From positions 1 to 9,835 of the forward strand of contig CAIPNT010000151.1 of assembly GCA_903866485.1 (NCBI GenBank): DNA of 9,835 nucleotides, read 5' to 3'. Below the pieces are notes generated by a model. The model was not told where the DNA came from, searched no databases, and saw nothing but the letters and a program-made list of their open reading frames with translations. Position 1 is the first letter of the stretch; the number at the start of each line of letters is the position of its first letter. The position numbers and the translations under genes were made by a program. Of this stretch, positions 1 to 6,621 are shown one piece after another. This DNA is from an uncultured Micrococcales bacterium (GTDB taxonomy: Bacteria; Actinomycetota; Actinomycetes; Actinomycetales; Microbacteriaceae).

Positions 1-52
1 CAACCACATGGCGGTTGGCGTTCCGGCGCAAAACCGCCCGATTGAGAGCTAG
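1..52 (+). CDS. C-terminal tail of a hexapeptide acyltransferase-like gene (partial)
   Basis: Reading from base 2, an open frame runs to a TAG at 50-52 and gives about 16 residues ending in MAVGVPAQNRPIES. The VGVPA turn followed by a short polar tail is how many left-handed beta-helix (hexapeptide) acetyltransferases end, including the NeuD/PglD family that O- or N-acetylates sialic-acid-like sugars or their precursors. The gap to the next gene is only 3 nt, so it probably belongs to the same operon. The identification rests on a very short segment plus context (the next genes activate a nonulosonic acid). The reading frame is reasonably sure; the function is a guess. Confidence 0.4.
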   Translation, partial: NHMAVGVPAQNRPIES

Positions 53-55
53 TCG

Positions 56-1108
56 ATGATCAAGAACCTCGCCGATCTAACGGTTCGCCCAGATGCCAGC
101 CTGCTCGACACCATCGCGGCCATCTCAAAGGGCACCAAGCAGATTGCGCTGGTTATCGATGACGCAGACGTGCTGCTCGGCACTGTTACCGATGGAGATA
201 TTCGCCGCGGCCTGTTGCGTGGCCTAGACATGAAGGCCTTGGTCACCGAGGTCATGAACCCAAACCCAACCACTGCATCGCTCGGCGATGATGCGCAGAC
301 CGTTATGGTCGAGCAGCTTTCGCGCATGATTCACTCGGTGCCAGTCATCGACGCGGCCGGCAAGGTGGTCGGCCTGTTCACCGACGCCGACCTGGTCACC
401 CCTGACGAAATCACCACACCGGTTGTTTTGATGGCCGGTGGCAAGGGTGTTCGACTTTATCCGTTGACCAAAGATGTGCCAAAGCCGATGCTAAAGATTG
501 GTGACATGCCAATCATCGAGATCATTCTGCGCAAGCTGAAGGCTCAGGGCTTCAAAAACGTCTTCATCTCGGTGAACTATCTTGGCAACATCATTGAAGA
601 ACACATCAAGGATGGCGCCTGGCTCGGCCTGAACGTCGCCTATCTGCACGAGTCGCAGCCGCTCGGCACCGCTGGCGCGCTTGGTCAGTTGAACGGCAAG
701 CTTGACGAGCCTTTCATCGTGATGAACTCCGACCTTTTGACCAACTGCGACTTCCGTCAGGTTATCCGTTTTCACAAGAAAACCGGCGCCAAGGGCACCC
801 TGGGCGTTCGCGAATACTCCTTTCAGATTCCATACGGGGTTGTCAACATCGAAGGCACCGAAGTCGAGTCAATCTCTGAGAAGCCGCTGCACCGCTCGAT
901 GGTGTCGGCCGGCATCTATGCGCTCGACCCTTGGGCGCTAACCCTTGTGCCAGAGGATGAGTATTGCGACATGCCAACCCTGCTAGAAAACATCAAGCAG
1001 CAGGGTCAAAGGGTTTCTGCATTTCCGATTCACGAGTCTTGGCTAGACATTGGCCGCCACGACGACCTCAACGACGCCCGCAACAACATCGAGCAGTGGC
1101 TTAACTAA
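56..1108 (+). CDS. CBS-domain sugar-1-phosphate nucleotidyltransferase (PtmE/LegX-like)
   Basis: A 350-residue cytoplasmic fusion. Two CBS repeats lie at about residues 10-60 and 67-115 (GTVTDGDIRRG at 43-53 and VGLFTDADL at 105-113). A nucleotidyltransferase domain of the RmlA/GlmU-N/mannose-1-phosphate guanylyltransferase type follows from about 121. Visible catalytic signatures are the loop MAGGKGVRLYPLT (126-138) with PKPML (142-146), LGTAG (203-207), the metal-binding NSD (224-226) and WLDIGRHDDL (329-338). The family joins a nucleoside triphosphate to a hexose- or hexosamine-1-phosphate. This same CBS-plus-transferase architecture is found in PtmE/LegX, which supplies GDP-glucosamine for legionaminic acid. 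The CBS pair probably senses a nucleotide. ATG starts 3 nt after the previous stop, with only a weak GAGAG upstream; the next gene begins immediately after the stop. The exact nucleotide and sugar cannot be read from sequence; a mannose-1-phosphate or glucose-1-phosphate role for another glycan is the alternative. Confidence 0.85.
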   Translation: MIKNLADLTVRPDASLLDTIAAISKGTKQIALVIDDADVLLGTVTDGDIRRGLLRGLDMKALVTEVMNPNPTTASLGDDAQTVMVEQLSRMIHSVPVIDAAGKVVGLFTDADLVTPDEITTPVVLMAGGKGVRLYPLTKDVPKPMLKIGDMPIIEIILRKLKAQGFKNVFISVNYLGNIIEEHIKDGAWLGLNVAYLHESQPLGTAGALGQLNGKLDEPFIVMNSDLLTNCDFRQVIRFHKKTGAKGTLGVREYSFQIPYGVVNIEGTEVESISEKPLHRSMVSAGIYALDPWALTLVPEDEYCDMPTLLENIKQQGQRVSAFPIHESWLDIGRHDDLNDARNNIEQWLN

Positions 1109-1825
1109 ATGTTCAACGGCGACTTCGTCTTTGCCATAGTGCCGGCTCGCGGTGGCTCAAAGGGCCTGCCGGGCAAAAACCTGATGAAAATCAACGGCAT
1201 GACCCTCATCGAAACTGCGGTTCGCAGCGCGGTAGACCCGATGATGCACCAGGGCAACACCGTTGACGTGGTCTTGGTTTCATCAGATGACGATGCCATC
1301 TTGGCCGAAGCAAAGCGGGTCGGAGCAATAAACCACCGTCGCGACGAGGTTGCAGCATCTGATGACGCAACCGCCGGCGATGTCATCCGTGATTTCTTAG
1401 ACAACGCGGATGTCAGCATCGACCCGAGCGAAGACCCGTGGATCTTGTATTTGCAGCCAACCTCGCCGGCTCGCCACTGGGGTCACGTTGAGGCGGCCTT
1501 CGAGCTGTTGCGAAATCACCCAGAAGCCAAGGCGCTGGTTTCGGTTGCCAAGCCAGACAAGAGCCCCTACTGGTCGTTCACCATCGGGCGTGAAGACGGT
1601 CGGTTGCACCCGCTGTTTCCCGAGGCATTCGCGGTGAACCGCCAAGAACTCGACGACGCCTATCTGCCAAACGGTGCGATTTACTTGTTCAAATTGAGTG
1701 AATTTTTGAAGACCGGCCGTTTTCCGATGCCAGGCGCCGTGCCGTTTGTGATGTCGACTGCCGACAGCGTTGACATTGACACTCAGGCCGATTTCGATCG
1801 AGCGAAGGCCCTTCTTGAGCGCTAA
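1109..1825 (+). CDS. neuA: CMP-nonulosonic acid synthetase (acylneuraminate cytidylyltransferase family)
   Basis: A 238-residue cytosolic enzyme of the NeuA/LegF/PseF family, which couples CTP to a nine-carbon acidic sugar (sialic, legionaminic or pseudaminic acid) to give the CMP-activated donor and pyrophosphate. The CTP-binding signature IVPARGGSKGLPGKN is at 10-24, SSDDDAIL at 58-65, QPTSP at 116-120, NRQELDDAYLPNGAIY at 177-192 and the metal-binding VDIDT at 221-225. Length matches the short bacterial forms with no extra domain. The ATG directly abuts the upstream TAA, so the two genes are translationally coupled. The following glycosyltransferase gene overlaps the 3' end. With a PtmE-like gene upstream, legionaminic acid or a relative is the most economical substrate, but family motifs alone do not separate sialic, legionaminic and pseudaminic substrates. 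The symbol denotes the family. Confidence 0.88.
   Translation: MFNGDFVFAIVPARGGSKGLPGKNLMKINGMTLIETAVRSAVDPMMHQGNTVDVVLVSSDDDAILAEAKRVGAINHRRDEVAASDDATAGDVIRDFLDNADVSIDPSEDPWILYLQPTSPARHWGHVEAAFELLRNHPEAKALVSVAKPDKSPYWSFTIGREDGRLHPLFPEAFAVNRQELDDAYLPNGAIYLFKLSEFLKTGRFPMPGAVPFVMSTADSVDIDTQADFDRAKALLER
1804..1808 (+). promoter_or_regulatory. Ribosome binding site deciding a TTG start
   Basis: GAAGG lies 6 nt before TTG 1815-1817, inside the end of the upstream cytidylyltransferase gene. It makes TTG 1815 a better start than the two more distal TTG codons at 1770 and 1776, which would extend the overlap to about 50 nt and have no visible Shine-Dalgarno. Confidence 0.45.
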
Positions 1826-3290
1826 GTCAAAGCTGACCATCGAGCGTCTCTGGGCAGTTTTTGCCGAGATTGAGGCCACCGAGCAGTTGGTTCAATGGCA
1901 GATCGGCGCAATCTATTTGTGGCCGCTAATTCGCGCATCGCTCATGCGTGAGGTAGCCGAAAAGCTTGGCGTTTTTGAACCTCGCCCACCGCAGCCGGCG
2001 CTTGTCGCCACCGATGCAAAGGGGCTCAAGCAATGGGTCGCCGAGCTTGGCGAGACACCATATGCGGTGGTGCCGTTTGTGCGTCGCAACGCCGCCGGTC
2101 TCGACCCGTTTTCAACTTATCTGGTCGATGCCATTCGCGATCACGGCCACACTCCTTTGATTTTCGGCCTTGGGCCTAGCGACGAGGGTTCTGGTCGCCC
2201 GCAAGTCGAACACCTAGAGCGTGCCTTCCTAAAGCAGTTTCGCAACCGCGCCAAGTTGATGGTGGCTCCAACGCTCAGGGTCTCGCACAAGGCAAAATAT
2301 GCTCGGGTGATTGATCACATCGAGACCCAACTGGCGCCGTTTGCCGAAAAGGCCGAGGTTGCACTCGCTTCGATCACCGGGCCATACCGCAGATTTCCCC
2401 GCTGGTTGCTAGTCGAGTTTTATGCCCAGCGGCTCGGTTGGCAGCGTTTCTTTGCCGCTGCTGGCGTTCGCAAAATATTCATGGTTAACGCCTGGAAGCG
2501 TGCCATGATTGCAGGGGCGCAGATGGCCGGCGCCACCGTAGTCGAGCCGATGCACGGGGCAATTTCAAGCATTCACCCATACCTGTCTTGGTCGGGTGCC
2601 GACTGGGTGGCCTATCAACCGGATGAGCTGCTCGAATGGGGCCCCTATTGGGGTGATGTCGCCGCGCTGCCAAAGACCACGGTTCGCAAGACCATCGGAG
2701 CACCAGAGGCGATGGTTGCCGCCTTCGAGCGAGAGGTCGAACTCGAGGCACAAGACGAGGCTCACCTAACCAACACTGTTTTGATTGCCTCGCAAGCGCA
2801 CGTAACCAAGAAACTGACCAGATTCTTGCTGACCGCCGCAGCAGAGCACCCGAACTTTATTTTCACACTGAAGCAGCACCCCCAAGAGGCGCCGGTCGAC
2901 TTTGAGGCCGTTGCCCGCAATGGCTTTCGCAAGGGCAAGGTGGCATCGGCCAAGGTGCCCGGCAACCTCATCTTGGCCAAGCCAGAAGCCAACACCCTCG
3001 AGCTAATGATGCGCAGCGAGTTTGTGCTCGGTGTTTATACAACAGCGCTGTTCGAGGCCTTTGCTCTCGGATGCAAGGTCGGCGTGCTCGACTTTTCGGG
3101 TTGGCACCACATTCGCCAACTGGTTGATCGCGGCGATGCCCAGCTCATCGAGGGCCAAAAGGGTTTGGCAAAGTTCTTGAAGACCGCCGGAACCCAAAAC
3201 GGTCTGGCCGATCGCCAGCGCGCCGGTTATTACTATGCACCTCCGGCATCCGATGCCGAACTGTGGCACGCGATTAAGATTGCTGAGTGA
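1815..3290 (+). CDS. Putative GT-B glycosyltransferase, first of a tandem pair (CMP-nonulosonate transferase candidate)
   Basis: About 491 residues from the chosen TTG start, with no signal peptide or membrane segment. The C-terminal half has features shared by capsule/polysialyltransferase-like and CDP-glycerol-transferase-like GT-B enzymes: EPMHG (244-248), SQ at 326-327, an HP motif in TLKQHP (351-356) and an S/T-type motif VYTTALFEA (407-415) followed by LGCKVGVLDF. HP and S/T motifs of this kind bind CMP in several bacterial sialyl- and polysialyltransferase families. The N-terminal part (WQIGAIYLWPLIR at 28-40, RPQVEHL at 128-134, KYARV 161-165, FPRWLL 194-199) recurs in the next gene but I cannot assign it to a named domain. 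It overlaps the CMP-sugar synthetase by 11 nt and the next gene by 4 nt, so it should be made together with the donor-forming enzyme. Use of a CMP-activated nonulosonate as donor is inferred from context. Alternatives are a capsule-synthesis or teichoic-acid-type transferase. Confidence 0.6.
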   Translation: MSAKSKLTIERLWAVFAEIEATEQLVQWQIGAIYLWPLIRASLMREVAEKLGVFEPRPPQPALVATDAKGLKQWVAELGETPYAVVPFVRRNAAGLDPFSTYLVDAIRDHGHTPLIFGLGPSDEGSGRPQVEHLERAFLKQFRNRAKLMVAPTLRVSHKAKYARVIDHIETQLAPFAEKAEVALASITGPYRRFPRWLLVEFYAQRLGWQRFFAAAGVRKIFMVNAWKRAMIAGAQMAGATVVEPMHGAISSIHPYLSWSGADWVAYQPDELLEWGPYWGDVAALPKTTVRKTIGAPEAMVAAFEREVELEAQDEAHLTNTVLIASQAHVTKKLTRFLLTAAAEHPNFIFTLKQHPQEAPVDFEAVARNGFRKGKVASAKVPGNLILAKPEANTLELMMRSEFVLGVYTTALFEAFALGCKVGVLDFSGWHHIRQLVDRGDAQLIEGQKGLAKFLKTAGTQNGLADRQRAGYYYAPPASDAELWHAIKIAE

Positions 3291-4828
3291 CCACTTCGCA
3301 GAATGAACCTCAAGAGTCAATAGACTCCTATGCCTCGGCTGATGCCGGCATAGCCTCGATCGGTGAGGCGTTCTTTAGGGTCGAGGCCGAAGAAGCGCTC
3401 TATGACTGGCGTGTGCTTGGCGTGCAGGTTTGGCCTGTGATGCGCTCGAGACTGCTCAAGGCGATGATGGCAAACTCGGGCCTCTTTGCCTCTGGCATTG
3501 GCAAGCAGGTTGATTTTTATGAGGGCGTAGAGCAATACCGCGGTCGCCTGGCAGCCAAGTTGCTGTGGCGCGCAGTGCGCTTTGCCTGGCTGGGCCCATT
3601 GGCCCGCTTTGCGTATGCACCGCGCAAGATTGCCGGTGCCGCCGCGCACCTTGGTGAGCCAGACTATCGAAACCTAAAGTCAAAGCGAGCAATCGTGGTG
3701 CCGTTTGCCACCAGAGATGGCAACGAGCCGCACGTCGAAAAGTTTGCCCAACCGATTATTGACGCGCTCGGCGATCGAGGCTTGGTTCTTGGCGTTGGCA
3801 CTTGGGACAAAATCACCAACCGCCCTCGGGTCGAAGACCTGAACGTGTTTTTCGAGAGACTTTGGCATTATCCGGCCGCCGTTTATGTGCGCCTTGGCGT
3901 TAGGCAGGCAGACTTGCAAAAGTATGCCCGCGTGGTTGCCAAGCTTGAAGCCGCAACCGGTTTTAGCCTTGACCCGCATCGCACTTTTCCCCGCTGGATG
4001 CTACGCATTTTCTTCATTCAGAAGCGCGGCTATCGCAAGATATTCAAGCGCACCAGCGCCAAGCATGTGTTTGCTGTCAACGCCGCCCGCATGCCGTTGC
4101 AGGCAGCCGCTCAAAGTCTTGGAATGAAGATCATCGAGATTCAGAGTGGCGTCTTTTCTAGATATTCACTGCAGTTCTCATGGCCGGGTTCGCCGGCAAT
4201 CGAATACATTCCTAATGAGATATGGACCTGGGGTGACTATTGGACCTCGGGAATCGAGCGTGCCGCCGGCCAGACTGTTCGGGTTATCGGCTCTACCGAA
4301 GAGTTCGAGTCGATTCGTCAGCGTCGTCTTGCCCGCAAGGCAGATCAGGTTGTTTTCTTATCGCAGCCGATGATCGGCTTAGACATTCTCAAGGCAGCCA
4401 TTGACTTTGCCGCTGCCAAGCCCCACCTTTCGGTGATTTTCAAGTTGCATCCGCGCAACGAAATCGCAGAGTTCGCCGGGTTTCTCGGCTCGCAGCAGTC
4501 TTCGTCGCCGAAAAATCTTCAGTTGATGCAGTTTGAACAGAGCTCGCTTGAGGTGATTGCAGAGTCAGAGATTTCGGTTGGAGTCTTCAGCACGGCCCTG
4601 ATCGAGGCTGCCGGCTTGGGAGCCAAAGTAGCCATAATCAAGCTGCCAGGATGGGAGCACCTCGCCCCGCTTATCGATGGCGGCTATGCGAGTGCATTCG
4701 ACAACGCAGCTCAGTTGATTGAGGGGCTAGATCGGCTTCAAAATCCCGCTGACGAGTATTTTTTCTATGGTCGTAGAGCCAACATTCAGCAGATTATTGA
4801 CGAAATGCTCGCCGACCATGGTGAGTGA
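3287..4828 (+). CDS. Putative GT-B glycosyltransferase, second of a tandem pair
   Basis: 513 residues, starting at GTG 3287 that overlaps the previous TGA (GTGA); no better start is visible. It is a diverged paralogue of the preceding gene. Matching blocks are WRVLGVQVWPVMRS (41-54), RPRVEDL (179-185), KYARV (212-216), FPRWMLRIFFIQKRGYRKIF (234-253), VFAVNA (261-266), the WGDYW segment (315-319), FLSQ (357-360), the HP motif FKLHP (385-389), and the S/T-type motif VGVFSTALIEAAGLGAKV (431-448) followed by GWEHLAPLID. It has about 65 extra residues between the N-terminal block and VVPF, rich in basic and aromatic residues (90-115), which might be an interfacial membrane-binding segment. The site equal to EPMHG in the first copy reads EIQSG (284-288), so the His is lost. 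A related but non-identical transferase acting on the same glycan is the likely role. It is the last + strand gene here and converges on the exporter gene after 9 nt, with no evident terminator. Confidence 0.6.
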   Translation: MTTSQNEPQESIDSYASADAGIASIGEAFFRVEAEEALYDWRVLGVQVWPVMRSRLLKAMMANSGLFASGIGKQVDFYEGVEQYRGRLAAKLLWRAVRFAWLGPLARFAYAPRKIAGAAAHLGEPDYRNLKSKRAIVVPFATRDGNEPHVEKFAQPIIDALGDRGLVLGVGTWDKITNRPRVEDLNVFFERLWHYPAAVYVRLGVRQADLQKYARVVAKLEAATGFSLDPHRTFPRWMLRIFFIQKRGYRKIFKRTSAKHVFAVNAARMPLQAAAQSLGMKIIEIQSGVFSRYSLQFSWPGSPAIEYIPNEIWTWGDYWTSGIERAAGQTVRVIGSTEEFESIRQRRLARKADQVVFLSQPMIGLDILKAAIDFAAAKPHLSVIFKLHPRNEIAEFAGFLGSQQSSSPKNLQLMQFEQSSLEVIAESEISVGVFSTALIEAAGLGAKVAIIKLPGWEHLAPLIDGGYASAFDNAAQLIEGLDRLQNPADEYFFYGRRANIQQIIDEMLADHGE

Positions 4829-4837
4829 ACACCCGAA

Positions 4838-5707
4838 CTAGTGCTTGCGCAGAGCCAAATAACTGCCGATGGCAACCAACGGCAAGCCGGTGATGAGGCC
4901 TAGTGTGATCGGCTCGTGCAAAAAGACGATGCCAAGCAATAGCGCCCAGGCTGTGTTTGGGTAGGTGACCAAGGTTGCGCGCGCAGACCCGACCTCTTTG
5001 ACGAATTCGAAGAACATCACGAAGGCAAGGGCCGAGCTAATCACGCCAAGGCCAATCAGTGAGCCGATTGCACCAAGGTGGGGGCCGGCAGCGATTTCAC
5101 CCGGCAAGGCGCTCAGGGCTGGAATGGCGTAAAAGACCGAGACCATGCTTAGCGAAAGGCCAATCACACCAACCGTTGGCACTTCTCGCAACTTGGCGTT
5201 GGCGATTGCCGGCGCGATGGCGTAGCCCATGGCGGCCAAAACCAACATCAAGAGGTAGATCGGTGAGAAAGTGCCGTTCAGCGAGTCGATGCCGACTAAC
5301 AAGACCACGCCTGCAAATCCGATGGCCAGCCCAGCCAGGGTCTTTGGGTGGCGAACGGTCTTATCGCCTTGAAAGAAGTAGGCGATTAGCATTCCAAAGA
5401 TCGGAACCGTTGCAATCATTAGGCCGGCTAGGCCTGATGGAACGTGGCGTTCAGCCTCGGTGAGCAGAAACCACGGACCAATCATTTCGATGGCTGCAAA
5501 TGAAAGCACCCAAGGCCAGGCTTTTAGAGCAGGCCTCAGTGCGCCTCGCTTAATGGCAAGTGGCACCAGAATGAGCGCGCCGATGGTAACCCGGCTGAAG
5601 ATCACGGTCGGGGTCGAGAAGTCTTTGCCGGCCACGGCTAGAAAAAAGTAGGGCACGCCCCAGGCGAGGCCAATGGCCATAAACAAGAGAAAACCTCGAC
5701 GTGACAT
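4838..5707 (-). CDS. DMT-superfamily (EamA) transporter
   Basis: 289 residues, almost wholly hydrophobic, with about ten membrane helices arranged as two EamA repeats (roughly residues 5-138 and 150-287). Typical features are GLAWGVPYFFL near the N-terminus, FSRVTIGALILVPLA in helix 2, GLMIATVPIFGMLIAY around the repeat's helix 4, and a C-terminal YPNTAWALLLGIVFLHEPIT with the family's conserved Glu. Members are inner-membrane metabolite exporters or drug/metabolite permeases; substrate cannot be predicted. The ATG (5705-5707) is preceded on the - strand by AGGTAGG (5716-5722 in + coordinates) at an 8-nt spacing. It is divergent from the nitroreductase gene across a 58-nt region and converges with the glycosyltransferase gene, so it is probably unrelated to the glycan operon. 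Confidence 0.88.
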   Translation of the reverse strand: MSRRGFLLFMAIGLAWGVPYFFLAVAGKDFSTPTVIFSRVTIGALILVPLAIKRGALRPALKAWPWVLSFAAIEMIGPWFLLTEAERHVPSGLAGLMIATVPIFGMLIAYFFQGDKTVRHPKTLAGLAIGFAGVVLLVGIDSLNGTFSPIYLLMLVLAAMGYAIAPAIANAKLREVPTVGVIGLSLSMVSVFYAIPALSALPGEIAAGPHLGAIGSLIGLGVISSALAFVMFFEFVKEVGSARATLVTYPNTAWALLLGIVFLHEPITLGLITGLPLVAIGSYLALRKH

Positions 5708-5721
5708 TTTGACAGCCTACC

Positions 5722-5730
5722 TGCTATGAT
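5722..5730 (+). promoter_or_regulatory. Extended -10 promoter for the nitroreductase gene
   Basis: TGCTATGAT fits the extended -10 form TGnTATAAT with one mismatch. Transcription would start near 5737, giving a leader of about 29 nt with an AAAGG Shine-Dalgarno at 5751-5755. A TTGACA at 5709-5714 is too close (10 nt) to be a standard -35 for this box, but the extended -10 would not need one. The box lies right beside the ribosome binding site of the divergent transporter gene. Confidence 0.45.
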
Positions 5731-5765
5731 TAGTAAACCCCCACTAGACAAAAGGTATAAAAAGC

Positions 5766-6344
5766 ATGTCAAAAACTGCAATCACCGCCGCACCAATCCT
5801 GCCTGTTTTGGCAGAGCGTTGGTCACCTCGCTCATTCGACGAGACCTACCTACTTACCAAGGATGAGACCATCTCAGTTCTTGAGGCTGCTCGCTGGGCA
5901 ACCACTTCAAACAACTCGACTCCAGCACGTTTCTCGGTGCTAGTTCGCGGAACCGAACTGCACGCAGCCGTTGCGCCTGCCCTTGCATCATGGAACGCAG
6001 CCTGGGGCCCAACCGCCTCGGCTTTGATCGTGGTCTCGGTTAGCAAGGTAAACCCAGATGCTAGCCCAGCTGTTTTCGCACAGTATGACGCTGGCCTTCA
6101 GGTTGGCAACCTTGTCATCCAGGCTCAGTCACTTGGCCTAGTCACCCACCAGATGGCTGGTCTAGACAAGGCTGCAGCTGCTGCGGCTCTTGACCTGCAC
6201 GAAGACATGGAAATCATCACCGTGATTGCCATTGGCAAGATCGATTCAGCCGACAAGCTCGAAGGCGTCTTGCACGAGCGTGAGATTGCACCTCGCACCC
6301 GTGTTGACCTAGCCGACATCGTGCTTCACGGCATGCCTGCATAA
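5766..6344 (+). CDS. Nitroreductase-family flavoprotein
   Basis: 192 residues, cytoplasmic, matching the short FMN-dependent nitroreductase fold. RWSPRSFDE (18-26) is the usual FMN-phosphate-binding start, ARWATTSNNSTPARF (42-56) is the second flavin-binding segment, and YDAGLQVGNLVIQAQSLGL (107-125) with THQMAGLD (127-134) is the dimer/FMN helix region. The segment that in many relatives reads NxQPW reads NSTPA, so the Gln and Trp are missing. The C-terminus APRTRVDLADIV replaces the common ERKPLxEIV form. Members reduce nitroaromatics, quinones or other electrophiles with NAD(P)H; the physiological substrate is unknown. ATG 5766 has AAAGG ten nt upstream. A strong terminator follows, so it is a single-gene unit. 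Confidence 0.88.
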   Translation: MSKTAITAAPILPVLAERWSPRSFDETYLLTKDETISVLEAARWATTSNNSTPARFSVLVRGTELHAAVAPALASWNAAWGPTASALIVVSVSKVNPDASPAVFAQYDAGLQVGNLVIQAQSLGLVTHQMAGLDKAAAAAALDLHEDMEIITVIAIGKIDSADKLEGVLHEREIAPRTRVDLADIVLHGMPA

Positions 6345-6390
6345 GGTTCAAACTTCACAACCGGTTGCGCCTAGTGCCAACCCGGCAAAA

Positions 6391-6424
6391 GAAAACCCCC
6401 GGCCAACTCTGGTCGGGGGTTTTC
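6391..6424. terminator. Strong bidirectional Rho-independent terminator
   Basis: A 14-bp stem (6391-6404 with 6411-6424, one G-T wobble) around a 6-nt loop. The arms begin GAAAACCCCCGG and end CGGGGGTTTTC, so both strands carry the U-tract after a GC-rich core. It lies 46 nt after the nitroreductase stop and 14 nt after the stop of the convergent Cys-rich peptide gene, and so can end both transcripts. Confidence 0.9.
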
Positions 6425-6438
6425 GTTAGGCGGGCTGA

Positions 6439-6519
6439 CTAGCAGCAGCCACCCTTTGACTCGGTTTTGGTTGAGCACTTGCAGCCATCGCCGCAGTTGC
6501 ATTCGGTGTTCTTGATCAT
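6439..6519 (-). CDS. 26-residue cysteine-rich metallothionein-like peptide
   Basis: A very short gene read on the - strand from ATG 6517-6519 to TAG 6439-6441. The peptide begins MIKNTECNCGDGCKC and ends SKGGCC, with six cysteines at 7, 9, 13, 15, 25 and 26 (CxCxxxCxC then a terminal CC), plus many Lys, Gly, Ser and Thr and no hydrophobic core. That pattern suits a small thiolate metal-binding peptide that sequesters or traffics Cu, Zn or Cd in the cytoplasm. Evidence that it is real: AGGAGG (6526-6531) exactly 6 nt before the ATG, the best ribosome site in the window; a promoter and a palindrome upstream; and a strong terminator just downstream. It is not clearly a known metallothionein family, being much shorter than mycobacterial MymT. 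A leader peptide sensing Cys or metal is an alternative, but it has its own terminator and no downstream gene. Confidence 0.75.
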   Translation of the reverse strand: MIKNTECNCGDGCKCSTKTESKGGCC

Positions 6520-6525
6520 TTGACG

Positions 6526-6531
6526 CCTCCT
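6526..6531 (-). promoter_or_regulatory. Consensus Shine-Dalgarno of the Cys-rich peptide gene
   Basis: On the - strand this reads AGGAGG, followed by six bases and the ATG. It is the only full six-base anti-16S match at ideal spacing in the window and is the main reason for calling the 26-codon frame a gene. Confidence 0.85.
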
Positions 6532-6533
6532 AC

Positions 6534-6551
6534 GAAGGTTAACTGACCTTC
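6534..6551. repeat. Palindrome in the leader of the Cys-rich peptide gene (candidate operator)
   Basis: GAAGGTTAACTGACCTTC has perfect 6-bp arms (GAAGGT and ACCTTC) around a 6-nt centre. Given the -10 box at 6558-6563, transcription on the - strand would start about at its outer edge, so it could be a repressor site covering the start point or a hairpin at the mRNA 5' end. CACTTC (6551-6556) and GAAGTG (6587-6592) form a second inverted pair flanking the promoter core. A metal-responsive repressor is plausible from the gene product, but the motif does not match an operator I can name. Confidence 0.5.
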
Positions 6552-6557
6552 ACTTCG

Positions 6558-6585
6558 ATAATACGCCTGGGACTTTGCCGAGCAA
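6558..6585 (-). promoter_or_regulatory. Sigma-70-type promoter of the Cys-rich peptide gene
   Basis: On the - strand a -35-like TTGCTC (6580-6585) and a -10 TATTAT (6558-6563, five of six bases) are separated by 16 nt. The predicted start is near 6551, giving a leader of about 30 nt that contains the palindrome and the AGGAGG site. Confidence 0.6.
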
Positions 6586-6609
6586 TGAAGTGACAGCGAT
6601 TTCACAGCA

Positions 6610-6615
6610 TAGGCT
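6610..6615 (+). promoter_or_regulatory. TAnnnT -10 box suggesting leaderless start of the DedA gene
   Basis: TAGGCT is followed by six bases and then ATG 6622, the spacing expected if transcription begins on the start codon. A GAGG lies only 1 nt before the ATG, too close to work as a Shine-Dalgarno, which favours a leaderless message. No good -35 is visible. Confidence 0.4.
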
Positions 6616-6621
6616 TGAGGT

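Noticed and set aside
1770..1814. Longer N-terminus for the first transferase using TTG 1770 or 1776
   Set aside because: It would overlap the upstream gene by about 50 nt without a ribosome site, whereas TTG 1815 has GAAGG at 6 nt.
1397..1879. 160-codon - strand frame opposite the cytidylyltransferase gene
   Set aside because: Overlaps a well-supported gene and has no protein-family features; a product of codon bias on the opposite strand.
5059..5463. 134-codon + strand frame inside the EamA gene
   Set aside because: Extremely Arg-rich translation antisense to a clear transporter; no start signal.
5709..5730. TTGACA plus TATGAT as a standard promoter
   Set aside because: The spacing is only 10 nt; the extended -10 TGCTATGAT is kept instead, without assigning the TTGACA as its -35.
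6439..6519. Attenuator leader peptide
   Set aside because: The frame is followed by a strong shared terminator and then a convergent gene, with no downstream gene on the same strand for it to control.
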